Below are positions 53,162-61,921 of a DNA stretch of 64,000 nucleotides, in pieces. Both the position numbers and the translations under genes were made by a program. The notes beneath the pieces were generated by a model. The model was given only the letters and a program-made list of their open reading frames with translations, had not been told where the DNA came from and made no database searches. Location: positions 73,356-137,355 of the forward strand of contig NZ_JAHYSG010000020.1 in assembly GCF_022095675.1 (NCBI RefSeq), written 5' to 3'. The first letter of the stretch is position 1; each line of letters begins with the position of its first letter. This stretch comes from Dactylosporangium sp. AC04546. GTDB lineage: Bacteria; Actinomycetota; Actinomycetes; Mycobacteriales; Micromonosporaceae.

Positions 53162-55200
53162 GGGTGCGCGGCCCGGTCCGCGCCGCCCGCCACGGCGGGC
53201 CGGACCGCCACGGACGCCCGGGGGACGACCAGCCGGACCCGCGTGCCGGACGCCCCGGCCGGTCCGATCGACAGCCGGCCGCCGATGCTCTGTGCACGCT
53301 CCCGCATGGACCGCGTCCCGACACCCGCGACCGAGCCGGGATCGATGCCCGCGCCGTGGTCGACGACCGACACCTCCAGTGCGTCTCGCCCATTCATGAC
53401 GTCGATCATGCAACGGTCGGTCGAGGCGTGCCGATGGACGTTGCGGACCGCCTCGGCGACGATGCCGTACACGGCGGTGGCGATCGCCGGGGCCAACCGG
53501 ACGGGCGGGCCGTGCACCTCGACCCGCAGGCCGGCGGCGTGGTACCGCTCGCGGAGCTGGTCGAGCGCCGGCCGCAGGGCGCCGTCGTCGAGCAGCGGCG
53601 GCAGCAGGTCGTGCGCCAGGTCCCGCACGGCCACCGCCTGCCGTTCGGCCTCGGCGGAGAGCTGAACGAGCAGCGCGTCGGCCCGGTCGACCCCTGGCTG
53701 GCGCCGGTGGTCGCGAAGCAGGTTGCGGGCCGCGGCCAGGCCGAGGCCGAGCCCGGACAGCGCCGGCCCGAGGCCGTCGTGCAGGTCGCGGCGCAGACGC
53801 CGACGCTCCTCGTCGCGGGCCCGGGCCGCTTCGTCGCGGGCCCGGTCGACTTCGTCCTGCGCCGCCGCCAGCTCCACCAGCGCGGTCACCATCGGCGCCA
53901 GGTCGGTCAGGACCAGCGCGGCGCGCCGGCCGAGTCGCTCACCCGCCCGGGGCCACGCACGCAACACGCCGACCTCCCGGTCGTCGCTGACGAGCGGCAC
54001 GGTCAGCGGCTCGCCCGCAGGCCCCGGCGCGATCGGCGCCGGGGCGGCGCCGGTGGTGACGGTCACCGCCTCCAGGCGCAGGGAACGGGCGATGCCCTGG
54101 GCCACCGCGGCGAGCATCTGCTGGCCGCGGTCGACGTCGCGGAGGCCGTCGGCGACCTGCCGGATCAGCGGCTGGCCGGCCTCGCCGTGCACCAGCCGGT
54201 CGACCCGCACCTGGACCCACTGCCGCACCGGCTGGAAGGCGGCGGCGAGCATCGCCGTGGCCAGGACCTCCGGCAGGATCGAGGGCCGCGGTACCGCGAC
54301 ATTCAACACCAGCACCACCATGGTGTAGGCGCCGATCACGCCACCGGTCATCAGCCCCCAGACCAGGGTCCGGCGCACCGCGAGCTCCGTGCCCCACAGC
54401 CGCTGCCGCAGCACGACGACGAGCACCGCCGCCGGGAAGAACGCCTGCGCGGCCAGCATCAACGCCGGGGCGAGCGGCACCGGCACCGGCACGCCCAGCG
54501 CCGGGCCGAGCGTCGGCGGCAGGATCGCCAACGCCAGCAGGATCGAGCCGACGGCCAGCCAGTTCAGCCCGGCCCGCCCGGCCGGCGGCGCCTGGTGCCG
54601 CCGCCACAGCACGCCGGCCGCCGCGACCACGGTGAGCAGCAGCCAGACCGGGTACAGCCAGCGGGCCACGAGCGCGCGCAGCGCCAGCAGGCCCGGGTCG
54701 GCGATCGGCAGCGGCGACAGCGACCAGTCCGGGCCGGCCATCGTGCACAGCTGGACGGCGACGACGAACACGACGCCGGCGCCGAGGGCGAGGCGGTCGG
54801 CCGGGACGAACGGGCGGGCCGGCAGCAGCCACGGCAGGACGACCGTCAGGGCGTGGTAGCCGGGGACGGACAGCCAGTACATGGCACCGAGGACCCGATC
54901 CGCCGGCATCGGCCCGGGCCACGCGCCGATCATCGACCACGACACGACCGCGGCCGAGAGCGCGCCGCTCAGCCCGATGGCCGCGACGACCCAGGCGGCC
55001 GCCGCCTGTCCGCCCCGGGCCAGCATCAGCCAGCCGACGAACCCGTAGAGCGCCCCCACCATCAGGTCGACCAGCCAGTAGAGCGTCCACGGCGCCCAGC
55101 CGGGCGCGGCCAGCGCCCAGCCGGCAGCCGCGGCACAGGTGGCGGCACCGGTCAGGGCGAGCACGGCCCAGGCCGCGGTCGGCCACCGGCGGTCGGCCAC
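53158..55200 (-). CDS. NarL-family sensor histidine kinase
   Basis: A 680-residue kinase with about ten N-terminal helices (residues 10-310), a GAF-like segment (about 345-430), a coiled linker (AQDEVDRARDEAARARDEER) and HisKA_3 with His474 in RRDLHDGLGPAL. The HATPase domain ends the protein (NVHRHASTDR, VVDHGAGIDPGS). The GTG at 55200 has GGAG 5 nt upstream and is preferred to the GTG at 55206, which abuts it. The multi-helix sensor part resembles MASE-like membrane sensors but I cannot name the signal. Confidence 0.92.
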   Translation of the reverse strand: MADRRWPTAAWAVLALTGAATCAAAAGWALAAPGWAPWTLYWLVDLMVGALYGFVGWLMLARGGQAAAAWVVAAIGLSGALSAAVVSWSMIGAWPGPMPADRVLGAMYWLSVPGYHALTVVLPWLLPARPFVPADRLALGAGVVFVVAVQLCTMAGPDWSLSPLPIADPGLLALRALVARWLYPVWLLLTVVAAAGVLWRRHQAPPAGRAGLNWLAVGSILLALAILPPTLGPALGVPVPVPLAPALMLAAQAFFPAAVLVVVLRQRLWGTELAVRRTLVWGLMTGGVIGAYTMVVLVLNVAVPRPSILPEVLATAMLAAAFQPVRQWVQVRVDRLVHGEAGQPLIRQVADGLRDVDRGQQMLAAVAQGIARSLRLEAVTVTTGAAPAPIAPGPAGEPLTVPLVSDDREVGVLRAWPRAGERLGRRAALVLTDLAPMVTALVELAAAQDEVDRARDEAARARDEERRRLRRDLHDGLGPALSGLGLGLAAARNLLRDHRRQPGVDRADALLVQLSAEAERQAVAVRDLAHDLLPPLLDDGALRPALDQLRERYHAAGLRVEVHGPPVRLAPAIATAVYGIVAEAVRNVHRHASTDRCMIDVMNGRDALEVSVVDHGAGIDPGSVAGVGTRSMRERAQSIGGRLSIGPAGASGTRVRLVVPRASVAVRPAVAGGADRAAHP

Positions 55201-55416
55201 CGACACTCCTGCCTACCTCCCTCGGCGGCCCCGCGAACGGACAGGGGACCGCCGCGACCGGACGGGGCGGCGGAGGCCCCCGGGCGACGGTAGCCGGTGC
55301 TGTCGAGCCCGGAGGGGGCCCGGACGCGGCGCCCGGCCGGCCGGGGCCGTGGTCCCTGGCGGCCCGGGACGGTGGCCTGGTGTCCTGCGCCGACCTCCAT
55401 CGAAAGGAACAAACTC

Positions 55417-57216
55417 GTGCACCACCCCGACCTCCAGGTCCTCGGCCCGGTCACCGCGACCCGGGACGGCGCCGAGATCCCGCTGGGCGGCCGGCGGCAG
55501 CGGATGGTCCTGGCCGCGCTGCTCGTCGCGCGAGGCCGCGTCCTGCCCGCCGACCGCCTCCGGGACCTCGTCTGGGGCGACGGCGACCGCACCGCGAGCC
55601 GCGCGACGCTGCACGGCTACGTCGCCGGCCTGCGCAAGGCGCTCGAGCCCGGCCGCCCGGCCCGCGGCGGGCACATGCTGGTCCGCGAGGGCCCCGGCTA
55701 CCTGCTGCGGCTGCCGCCGGAGCGGGTCGACGCCGAGCGGTTCACCAGGGCCGTCGCCCGCGGCGCCGCCGAGCTCGACGACGGCTGCCCGGCGCAGGCC
55801 GTCGCCACCCTGGAGGCCGGGCTGGCCCAGTGGCGCGGCCCCGCCTTCGCCGGCCTCGGCACCGCGTCGTTCGCGCTGCCTGAGGTCGCCCGGCTCGACG
55901 CGCTGCGGGCGGCGGCGGCCGAGCTGCGCCTGGCCGCGCTGCTGGAGCTGGGCCGCCACGCCGCCGTGATCGGCGAGCTGGAGGCGCTGGTGATCGAGCA
56001 GCCCTTGCGGGAGCGGGGGTGGGAGCTGCTGGCGGTCGCCCTCTACCGGGCGGGCCGGCAGGGCGACGCGCTCGCGGTCGTCCGCCGAGCCCGGGCGGAG
56101 CTCGCGGCCCAGCTCGGCGTCGACCCCGGACCCGCGCTGCGCCGCCTGGAGACGGCGATCCTCGCCCACGCCGACGACCTGCAACCGGCCACCACCCGGC
56201 CGGGCGCGGCAATCGCCACGACGCCGGTCACCGCCCAGGGCGCGCAGCCGGCGGCCGGCCCGGCGGGAGCGGGGAACGTGCCGGCCGCGACCTCGTCGTT
56301 CGTCGGCCGGCGTCGCGAGCTGCGCGCGGCCGGGGCGCTCGTGGCCGCGCACCGGCTGGTGACCCTCACCGGCCCGCCCGGCGTCGGCAAGTCACGGCTC
56401 GCGACGGAGCTGGCCCGCCGCCGGCCCGATCCGGGCGGGTCATGGCTGGTCGACCTGGCCGGCCTGCGCGACCCTGCCCGGGTCACCGACGCGGTCGCCG
56501 GCGTCCTCGGCGTGCCGGCCGGCACCGTGGACGGGCTCGCGGCGACCCTCGCCGGGAGGGCCGCCCTGCTCGTCCTCGACAACGCCGAGCTCCTGCTGCC
56601 GGGCGTGGTCGCCGTGGTGGACGCGCTGCTGAGCCGCTGCCCCGGGGTGCGGGTGCTGGTGACCAGCCGGGAGGCGTTGGACCTTCCGTCCGAGTGTGTG
56701 GTGACGGTACCGCCGCTGCCCCTGCCCGAAGCCGTCACCCTGCTGAGCCACCGCGTCGCCGCCGTCAGCCGCCTCACCGTCGCCGACCTGGCCCTGGCCG
56801 AGCGGGTCTGCGCCGACCTCGACCGGCTCCCGCTCGCGATCGAGCTGGCCGCCGCGCAGTGCCGGGCGCTGTCGCTGGCCGAGGTCGCCGACCGGCTGCA
56901 CGACCGCTTCGCGCTGCTCAGGGCCGGGGGACATCGACCCGAGCGGCACCGCACGCTGTCCGCCGCGATCGCCTGGAGCTATCGCACGCTCACCGACGGC
57001 GAGCGACGGCTGCTGCACCGGCTGAGCGCCCTCACCGGCGCCTTCGACCTGGCCGGCGCCCACCGGCTGGCCGGTTCGGACGCGGCCGGCTCGATCGTGC
57101 CCGACCTCGTCGGGCTGGTCCGCAAGTCGCTGGTCATGGTCGACCCGAGCAGCAGCCCGCGCCGGTTCGGTCTGCTGCGCACCGTCCGCGCCTACGCGCA
57201 CCGCCGGCCGGCGTGA
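55417..57216 (+). CDS. SARP/AfsR-type regulator, short form with NB-ARC
   Basis: A 599-residue protein. A winged helix (LQVLGPVTATRDGAEIPLGG to YVAGLRKALEP, residues 5-90) and BTAD (95-245, ending LGVDPGPALRRLE) are followed by a linker and an AAA/NB-ARC ATPase with P-loop GPPGVGKSRLATEL and Walker B LLVLDNAELLL. It ends soon after the winged region of the ATPase, without the long TPR tail of AfsR. The GTG at 55417 follows GAAAGGA. It diverges from the two-component pair and ends at a shared terminator with the exported-protein operon. Confidence 0.88.
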   Translation: MHHPDLQVLGPVTATRDGAEIPLGGRRQRMVLAALLVARGRVLPADRLRDLVWGDGDRTASRATLHGYVAGLRKALEPGRPARGGHMLVREGPGYLLRLPPERVDAERFTRAVARGAAELDDGCPAQAVATLEAGLAQWRGPAFAGLGTASFALPEVARLDALRAAAAELRLAALLELGRHAAVIGELEALVIEQPLRERGWELLAVALYRAGRQGDALAVVRRARAELAAQLGVDPGPALRRLETAILAHADDLQPATTRPGAAIATTPVTAQGAQPAAGPAGAGNVPAATSSFVGRRRELRAAGALVAAHRLVTLTGPPGVGKSRLATELARRRPDPGGSWLVDLAGLRDPARVTDAVAGVLGVPAGTVDGLAATLAGRAALLVLDNAELLLPGVVAVVDALLSRCPGVRVLVTSREALDLPSECVVTVPPLPLPEAVTLLSHRVAAVSRLTVADLALAERVCADLDRLPLAIELAAAQCRALSLAEVADRLHDRFALLRAGGHRPERHRTLSAAIAWSYRTLTDGERRLLHRLSALTGAFDLAGAHRLAGSDAAGSIVPDLVGLVRKSLVMVDPSSSPRRFGLLRTVRAYAHRRPA

Positions 57217-57221
57217 CACGG

Positions 57222-57265
57222 CCACGCGGGCCCGCCCGGCGACCGTGCCGGACGGGCCCGCGTGG
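57222..57265. terminator. strong bidirectional stem-loop terminator
   Basis: CCACGCGGGCCCG at 57222-57234 pairs perfectly over 13 bp with 57253-57265, and an inner CCGGC/GCCGG stem extends it inside the 18 nt loop. It begins 5 nt after the SARP stop and ends 9 nt before the stop of the convergent exported protein, so it serves both. Confidence 0.75.
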
Positions 57266-57274
57266 TTCGGCGAA

Positions 57275-60200
57275 TCACGTCTTGGCGACGGTCTCCGCGA
57301 TGCGGATGCTCTGCAGGACGTCATCCACCTCGGGAATGCCCTCGGTGTAGCCGGGCACCGTGGCGAGCCGGACGCTCGCCGTCTCCAGGCGCTGCCGCAG
57401 CTGGGTCGAGCGGTAGTCGACCATCCAGTTCAGGCAGCGCTCGATCGGGTCGTTGTACTCGGCCCAGGTACACGGCACGAGCTTCGGGCTCTGGCCGGCG
57501 CGCGGGTCGGGGTCGCCCTGCTTGCGCACCACGCACGCGCCGTCGCCGTCGACCCGCTCGCAGTAGTTGTCCCGGGCCTGGAGGAACGGCGCCAGGACCT
57601 GCGAGCCGCCGAGCTCCGACGGGATCCGCGCGGAGCCGAACAGGTGCAGGCTCATCAGCTCGTCCTGGCGGACCGACGTGGCGAAGCCGAGCTTCGTGTA
57701 CGCCTGCAGCAGCCGCACCCGCTCGGTGAGCTGGGCGGAGAGGTCGTACAGCGGCTCGCCGGGCGTGGTGAGCTCCTTGACGACGTTCGTGTAGTACTGC
57801 CCGGCCTGCTGGTACAGCCAGTCGCGCACCCGCTGCCGCAGGTACGGCTCGCTGCTGTTGTCGTAGGCCGCGGACTGCTCGAACTGCGCCTTGTAGGTCG
57901 ACACCCAGCCGGTGTTCATCGCCTGGACCGGCGAGATGACGAAGGACTGGCCGCTGCCGCGGTTGGGTGGGTAGTACTGCTCGATGCGGCCGTACGGGTA
58001 CACCTTCTTCCACTCCCGCGCGACGACCGGCGGCTGTCCCGGGTCCCACTGCTGCTGCACCTGGAAGGTGACCTGGAGGTCGGCGTTGCGGGTGTACGGC
58101 CGGGTCCCGTCGGGATCCTCGGGCCCGGTGACGTTGACCCACTCGGCCAGGTAGCAGACCGTGGCCGGGGTGTTCGGCCGCCCGGCGACGGCGACCCACA
58201 TCGGCTGGAGGTCGAGGCTCACCACGTTGGCCGGGCGCGACCGCTGTGGGACGCTGCCGGCACCGCAGGACGAGATCGCGGCCTGTTCCGCGGCTGGCTT
58301 CTCCACGCTCTGGTCGGGCCGGCCGAACATCGTGTAGCCCCAGCGGTACTGTTGCTGGGCGTCCCGGATGGCGTGTAGCCGTTGGACGATCGCGAAGCCG
58401 GTGGCGCGGTAGTCGTCGACGAGCCGGGTGAACATCGGGTTGAGCCGCTCCGGGCTGCCCTCCGGCCGCGGCTGGCTGAACAGCCGGACCGCGTCCTGGA
58501 TCGCCTCCCCGGAGGCGAGCACCTGGTCGGTCACCCCGACGACGTCCTTGGCCCGCTCCGGGTTCTGGGCCAGCAGCACCCGGTAGCCGTCGGCCGCCAG
58601 CAGCCAGTACTCGATGGCCGGGACCTGCGTGGCGGCGGTGGTGAGCCCGAGGTTGCGCCGGGCGTAGTCGTTGAGGTAGGCGACCGAGCCGTTGAAGCCG
58701 TAGAGGCCGAGGATCGTCGCCGGGTCGCCGGCCCCGGCCGGGGCCGCCATCGGCACGTTCACGCTGCGGTTCGTCGCCGCGAACTGCAGCTTCGACACCT
58801 GCGCGTAGTACTCCTCGAACGTCAGCTCACGGCCGTTCGTCCGGGTCCGGTAGCTGGCGTACTGGTTGATGACCTCCTCGACGACGAGCTTTTCCTGCGA
58901 CTGCCGGTCGAAGTACAGCGCCTGGCCCCAGAAGTCGACCTTCTTCGTCAGTTCGGCCAGCTCCTTCGTGATCCGGGCCAGCTGGGCCCGGGTCGCGTTC
59001 TGGAGCTTGAGGACTTCGTCGAACCTCGCGTTCAGCGTGTCGTAGATCTCGATCAGCGCCGACTCGACCCGGTCGAACCGGTCGTGCATCTGTTGGGTGA
59101 GGTCGTGGACCTGCTCGCGCAACGCCTGCAACTGGTCCAGGATGATGTCCTCGATCGTGGGCTGCGCCTCACCGAACAGCGGTAGCAGTCCCTGGATCGC
59201 GCCGAGCACGTTGGCGGCGAGGCCGATCCCGCTCATCGAGGTCAGCGCCGCGGCGAGGCCCTTGCTCGCCAGCGCCGGCAGGAAGGCGTTGACGGCCGAG
59301 GCGATCTGCAGCGCCGCGCGGCCGGTGCCGGCGACGACCTCGGCCACCCTCGGGTCCGCGAACGACACGAGCGTGGCCAGCAGGTGCACGCCGGCGGCGG
59401 CGCTGTCGAGCCATTGCTGGCGCTCGGCCGCCTCCTGCTCGCGCCGCTGCTGCTCGGCCAGGTCCGGGTTCGCCCCCTGCACCGGGAAGTACAGGTTGAC
59501 CTCGGCGGCGGACTCGGCGGCCGCGACGGTCCTCGCGTTGACCTCGGCAAGGAGCTGCTGGAGCATCCGCCGCGCCTCGGCCTCGAACGCGTTGCTGTTC
59601 TGGGCGTGGTCCAGCAGCGCCTGGGTGTTGACGAACGTCCCCACGATCGGGTCGGCCATGAGCTGGTCCTGGCTGGCGGCCGCGGAGATGGTGTACCGGG
59701 TGCCGAAGTAGGCGTCCCAGGCGTGGGTGAAGTCGGCGTCGGTGCGGCCCTGCTGGGCGACCAGTCCCCAGAGCCGGTCCTGGATGCCGTGCGCCTGGTT
59801 GAAGAAGGCGTACTGGAACTGCGCGGCGGTGATCTCGTCGAGCATCGCGCCGTTCGCGCTCATCTGCGCGCCGAGCGTCTCCTCGACGAACATCTTGATG
59901 ACCGGCGAGATGGCCGCGGCCTCCGGATGCAGCGCCGAGAGCTCCAGCAGCTTCATCGCGTACTTGTAGACCGACCGGTCGACGTCATCGGCGCCCATGT
60001 TGGACGTGTAGTACGCGTCCATGCTCACGAGCCGCTTGAGCAGCGTCGACTGGCTCACGCCCGGGTTCTTCTGCCGGTAGCCGTACAGATAGGTGCTGAG
60101 GAAGAGGTGGCGCAGGCCCTCCTTGCCGTTGGTCCGGCTGCGCATGTAGGCCGAGAAGAGCCCGTCGCGCAGCGTGTCGGTGTTGACCACGACCGGGCCG

Positions 60201-60319
60201 TCGGCGGCGTACGCCGGGGTCACCGGCACGGTCGCGGCGGTACCGATCGTGAGCACGGCCAGCAGCGCGGTGAGCAGCCGCTGCCACGGCCGGGCGGTTC
60301 GGGATCTGTGTCTGGACAC
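57275..60319 (-). CDS. large exported protein with hydrophobic helical block and coiled coil
   Basis: A 1014-residue protein. Residues 1-38 are a Sec signal peptide (cleavage after AYA). Residues 45-300 are mostly helical; 304-383 form an 80-residue stretch of Ala/Leu-rich helices (SKGLAAALTSMSGIGLAANV). Residues 384-462 are a heptad coiled coil (IEDIILDQLQALREQVHDL, DRFDRVESALIEIYDTLNAR). The C-terminal half is mixed, aromatic-rich, and has four or more Cys. I do not recognise a family. The order of hydrophobic helices and long coiled coil resembles alpha-helical pore-forming toxins, but this is only structural analogy. The GTG at 60319 follows AGGAAA. It lies 32 nt after the Fn3 protein gene. 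Confidence 0.85.
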   Translation of the reverse strand: MSRHRSRTARPWQRLLTALLAVLTIGTAATVPVTPAYAADGPVVVNTDTLRDGLFSAYMRSRTNGKEGLRHLFLSTYLYGYRQKNPGVSQSTLLKRLVSMDAYYTSNMGADDVDRSVYKYAMKLLELSALHPEAAAISPVIKMFVEETLGAQMSANGAMLDEITAAQFQYAFFNQAHGIQDRLWGLVAQQGRTDADFTHAWDAYFGTRYTISAAASQDQLMADPIVGTFVNTQALLDHAQNSNAFEAEARRMLQQLLAEVNARTVAAAESAAEVNLYFPVQGANPDLAEQQRREQEAAERQQWLDSAAAGVHLLATLVSFADPRVAEVVAGTGRAALQIASAVNAFLPALASKGLAAALTSMSGIGLAANVLGAIQGLLPLFGEAQPTIEDIILDQLQALREQVHDLTQQMHDRFDRVESALIEIYDTLNARFDEVLKLQNATRAQLARITKELAELTKKVDFWGQALYFDRQSQEKLVVEEVINQYASYRTRTNGRELTFEEYYAQVSKLQFAATNRSVNVPMAAPAGAGDPATILGLYGFNGSVAYLNDYARRNLGLTTAATQVPAIEYWLLAADGYRVLLAQNPERAKDVVGVTDQVLASGEAIQDAVRLFSQPRPEGSPERLNPMFTRLVDDYRATGFAIVQRLHAIRDAQQQYRWGYTMFGRPDQSVEKPAAEQAAISSCGAGSVPQRSRPANVVSLDLQPMWVAVAGRPNTPATVCYLAEWVNVTGPEDPDGTRPYTRNADLQVTFQVQQQWDPGQPPVVAREWKKVYPYGRIEQYYPPNRGSGQSFVISPVQAMNTGWVSTYKAQFEQSAAYDNSSEPYLRQRVRDWLYQQAGQYYTNVVKELTTPGEPLYDLSAQLTERVRLLQAYTKLGFATSVRQDELMSLHLFGSARIPSELGGSQVLAPFLQARDNYCERVDGDGACVVRKQGDPDPRAGQSPKLVPCTWAEYNDPIERCLNWMVDYRSTQLRQRLETASVRLATVPGYTEGIPEVDDVLQSIRIAETVAKT

Positions 60320-60351
60320 GGTGGTTTCCTTCTGCCGGGTTGGTGGTGGTG

Positions 60352-61167
60352 TCAGGCGGGGGTGCCGACGCCGCCGGTGAGGGCGGGGGACTGCAGGCCG
60401 ATCTCGTCGGTGCGCACGTAGAAGCGGACGTACGTGGCGGACGGGAGCCCGGTGACGGTGTGCCGGACCCGGCCGGTGCCGGCGCTCGGTCCGATGTGGA
60501 CGGTCCGGGCCTCGGTGGTGGTGACCCACCGGCCCTCGCGGTCGACCTTGCGGACCAGCCAGTCGTAGGTGATCGTGAAGCCGTCCTCGGTCAGCGAGGG
60601 GTCGGTGAACTCGGCCGTGATGTCGTTGCCGCCGCCGACGGCCGTGGTCGTCAGCGCGAGGTCCCGCGGTGTCGCGGGCAGGTTGGTCCACGGCAGGATG
60701 CCCAGGATCACCGAGTACGGCGCCTCGGGCAGCGTCCCGTCGGGCACGTTGCCCAGGTTGAGGCCGACCTGGTGGGGGCCGGCCGCGGTCGGGGCGGGCA
60801 CGACGATGTCGAAGCCGACGTTGCCGGCCTGGCCCGCGTGGTACCGCTCGGCCCGGAAGCCGCTGAAGACCGCCTGGTCGACCCAGACCGAGACGGTCAC
60901 CGGGCCGCCGTTGACGTCACGGGCCCAGCCCGAGATCCGGTACGCGCCGTCGCTGTAACCGTGCGACTCGATCCGGCCGGTAGGTGCCTTGTCGCTGCCC
61001 TCCGGCACGGGCGACTCCGTCGGCCCCGGGTCCCCGCCGCCGTCGCAGGAGGGCGGCGGCACCGGGACATTGCAGTTGGGCTGGGCGAGGACCGCCCGGC
61101 CCGGAACGGCCAGGACCAGCCCGGCCGACAGGGTCGCGGCCAGGGCCGCGGCGAGAGTGCGTCGCAT
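60352..61167 (-). CDS. exported protein with a fibronectin type III domain
   Basis: A 271-residue protein. Signal peptide 1-28 (cleavage near AVLA-QP), a Pro/Gly/Ser linker with two Cys, a beta domain at about 62-150 (GRIESHGYSDGAYRISGWAR, VTVSVWVDQAVFSGF), and a C-terminal fibronectin III-like domain at about 160-268 (DLALTTTAVGGGNDITAEF to GLPSATYVRFYVRTDE). Fn3 domains in secreted actinobacterial proteins often bind carbohydrate or partner proteins. It is first in a two-gene operon with the 1014-residue exported protein and could be its carrier or docking factor (inference). Confidence 0.82.
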   Translation of the reverse strand: MRRTLAAALAATLSAGLVLAVPGRAVLAQPNCNVPVPPPSCDGGGDPGPTESPVPEGSDKAPTGRIESHGYSDGAYRISGWARDVNGGPVTVSVWVDQAVFSGFRAERYHAGQAGNVGFDIVVPAPTAAGPHQVGLNLGNVPDGTLPEAPYSVILGILPWTNLPATPRDLALTTTAVGGGNDITAEFTDPSLTEDGFTITYDWLVRKVDREGRWVTTTEARTVHIGPSAGTGRVRHTVTGLPSATYVRFYVRTDEIGLQSPALTGGVGTPA

Positions 61168-61242
61168 GCTCCCCAGCGAAGCGGCGCGCTCTGGGATTTC
61201 TCTGGGATCCCGGCGCGATCAACGCGTGAGCTGCTCCGCGAC

Positions 61243-61731
61243 CTAGATCGAGTACGCCGTCCCCTCCACCCGGGGCGCGACGGCACCGGGGTCGAGCAGG
61301 CGGGCCCGGGTGGCCTGCATGCGGGCCACGACGACCTGCATGAGCCGCGTCGTCAGGTCGTGGCCCAGCGCAGGCTCGGCCGCGCACACTGCCCGGATGC
61401 CCGGCCCGTCCAGCGCGACGGCGAGCACCGGGCCGACGGCCGATGCGCCGAAGTGCCAGCGGTACGGCGGGAACAGCCAGGACCAGCCGAGGACCTGGCC
61501 GGCGTCGATCGTGTCGATCACGATGCGGCCCCGGCCGGGTTCCGTGGCGTCGAGGTCGACCTGGCCGTCGCGGATGAGCCAGAACCGGTCGGCGTGCCCG
61601 CCCTCGTTGAAGACGCGGGCGCCCGCGTGGAACACGGCCCGGTGTGCGTACAGCGCCATCCGGCTCAGGTACCGGTCGGGAATGCCCGCCATGAACGGGT
61701 GCGCGGCCAGCAGCTCGTATGCGGTGATCAT
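61243..61731 (-). CDS. stand-alone cyclic-nucleotide-binding domain protein
   Basis: A 162-residue protein made of one cNMP-binding beta-barrel (FHAGARVFNEGGHADRFWLI, then GQVDLDATE and a phosphate-binding-like region IDAGQVLGWSWLFPP) and a final helix. There is no Crp-type winged helix. The RE/RAxxS signature of true cAMP sites is not seen, so the ligand may be missing or different. The ATG at 61731 follows GGGAGG. It diverges from the GAF histidine kinase across 190 bp and may interact with that signalling unit. Confidence 0.85.
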   Translation of the reverse strand: MITAYELLAAHPFMAGIPDRYLSRMALYAHRAVFHAGARVFNEGGHADRFWLIRDGQVDLDATEPGRGRIVIDTIDAGQVLGWSWLFPPYRWHFGASAVGPVLAVALDGPGIRAVCAAEPALGHDLTTRLMQVVVARMQATRARLLDPGAVAPRVEGTAYSI

Positions 61732-61921
61732 GAGCGTCGCCTCCCTTTCCCTCAACTGAACCGGCCGCGAACCGGCGTCACCAGGGCCGTTCGGCCCGGC
61801 CGGCCCGGGCCCGATGTCACCCACGGCGGGTGGTGGTGACCGCCGCCAGGGAGGCGAACGGTCGGACATGTGTCTTCCGGACCGGCGGGACTCGGCCCGG
61901 CCTTGTCGACTTGGAGGCCGC

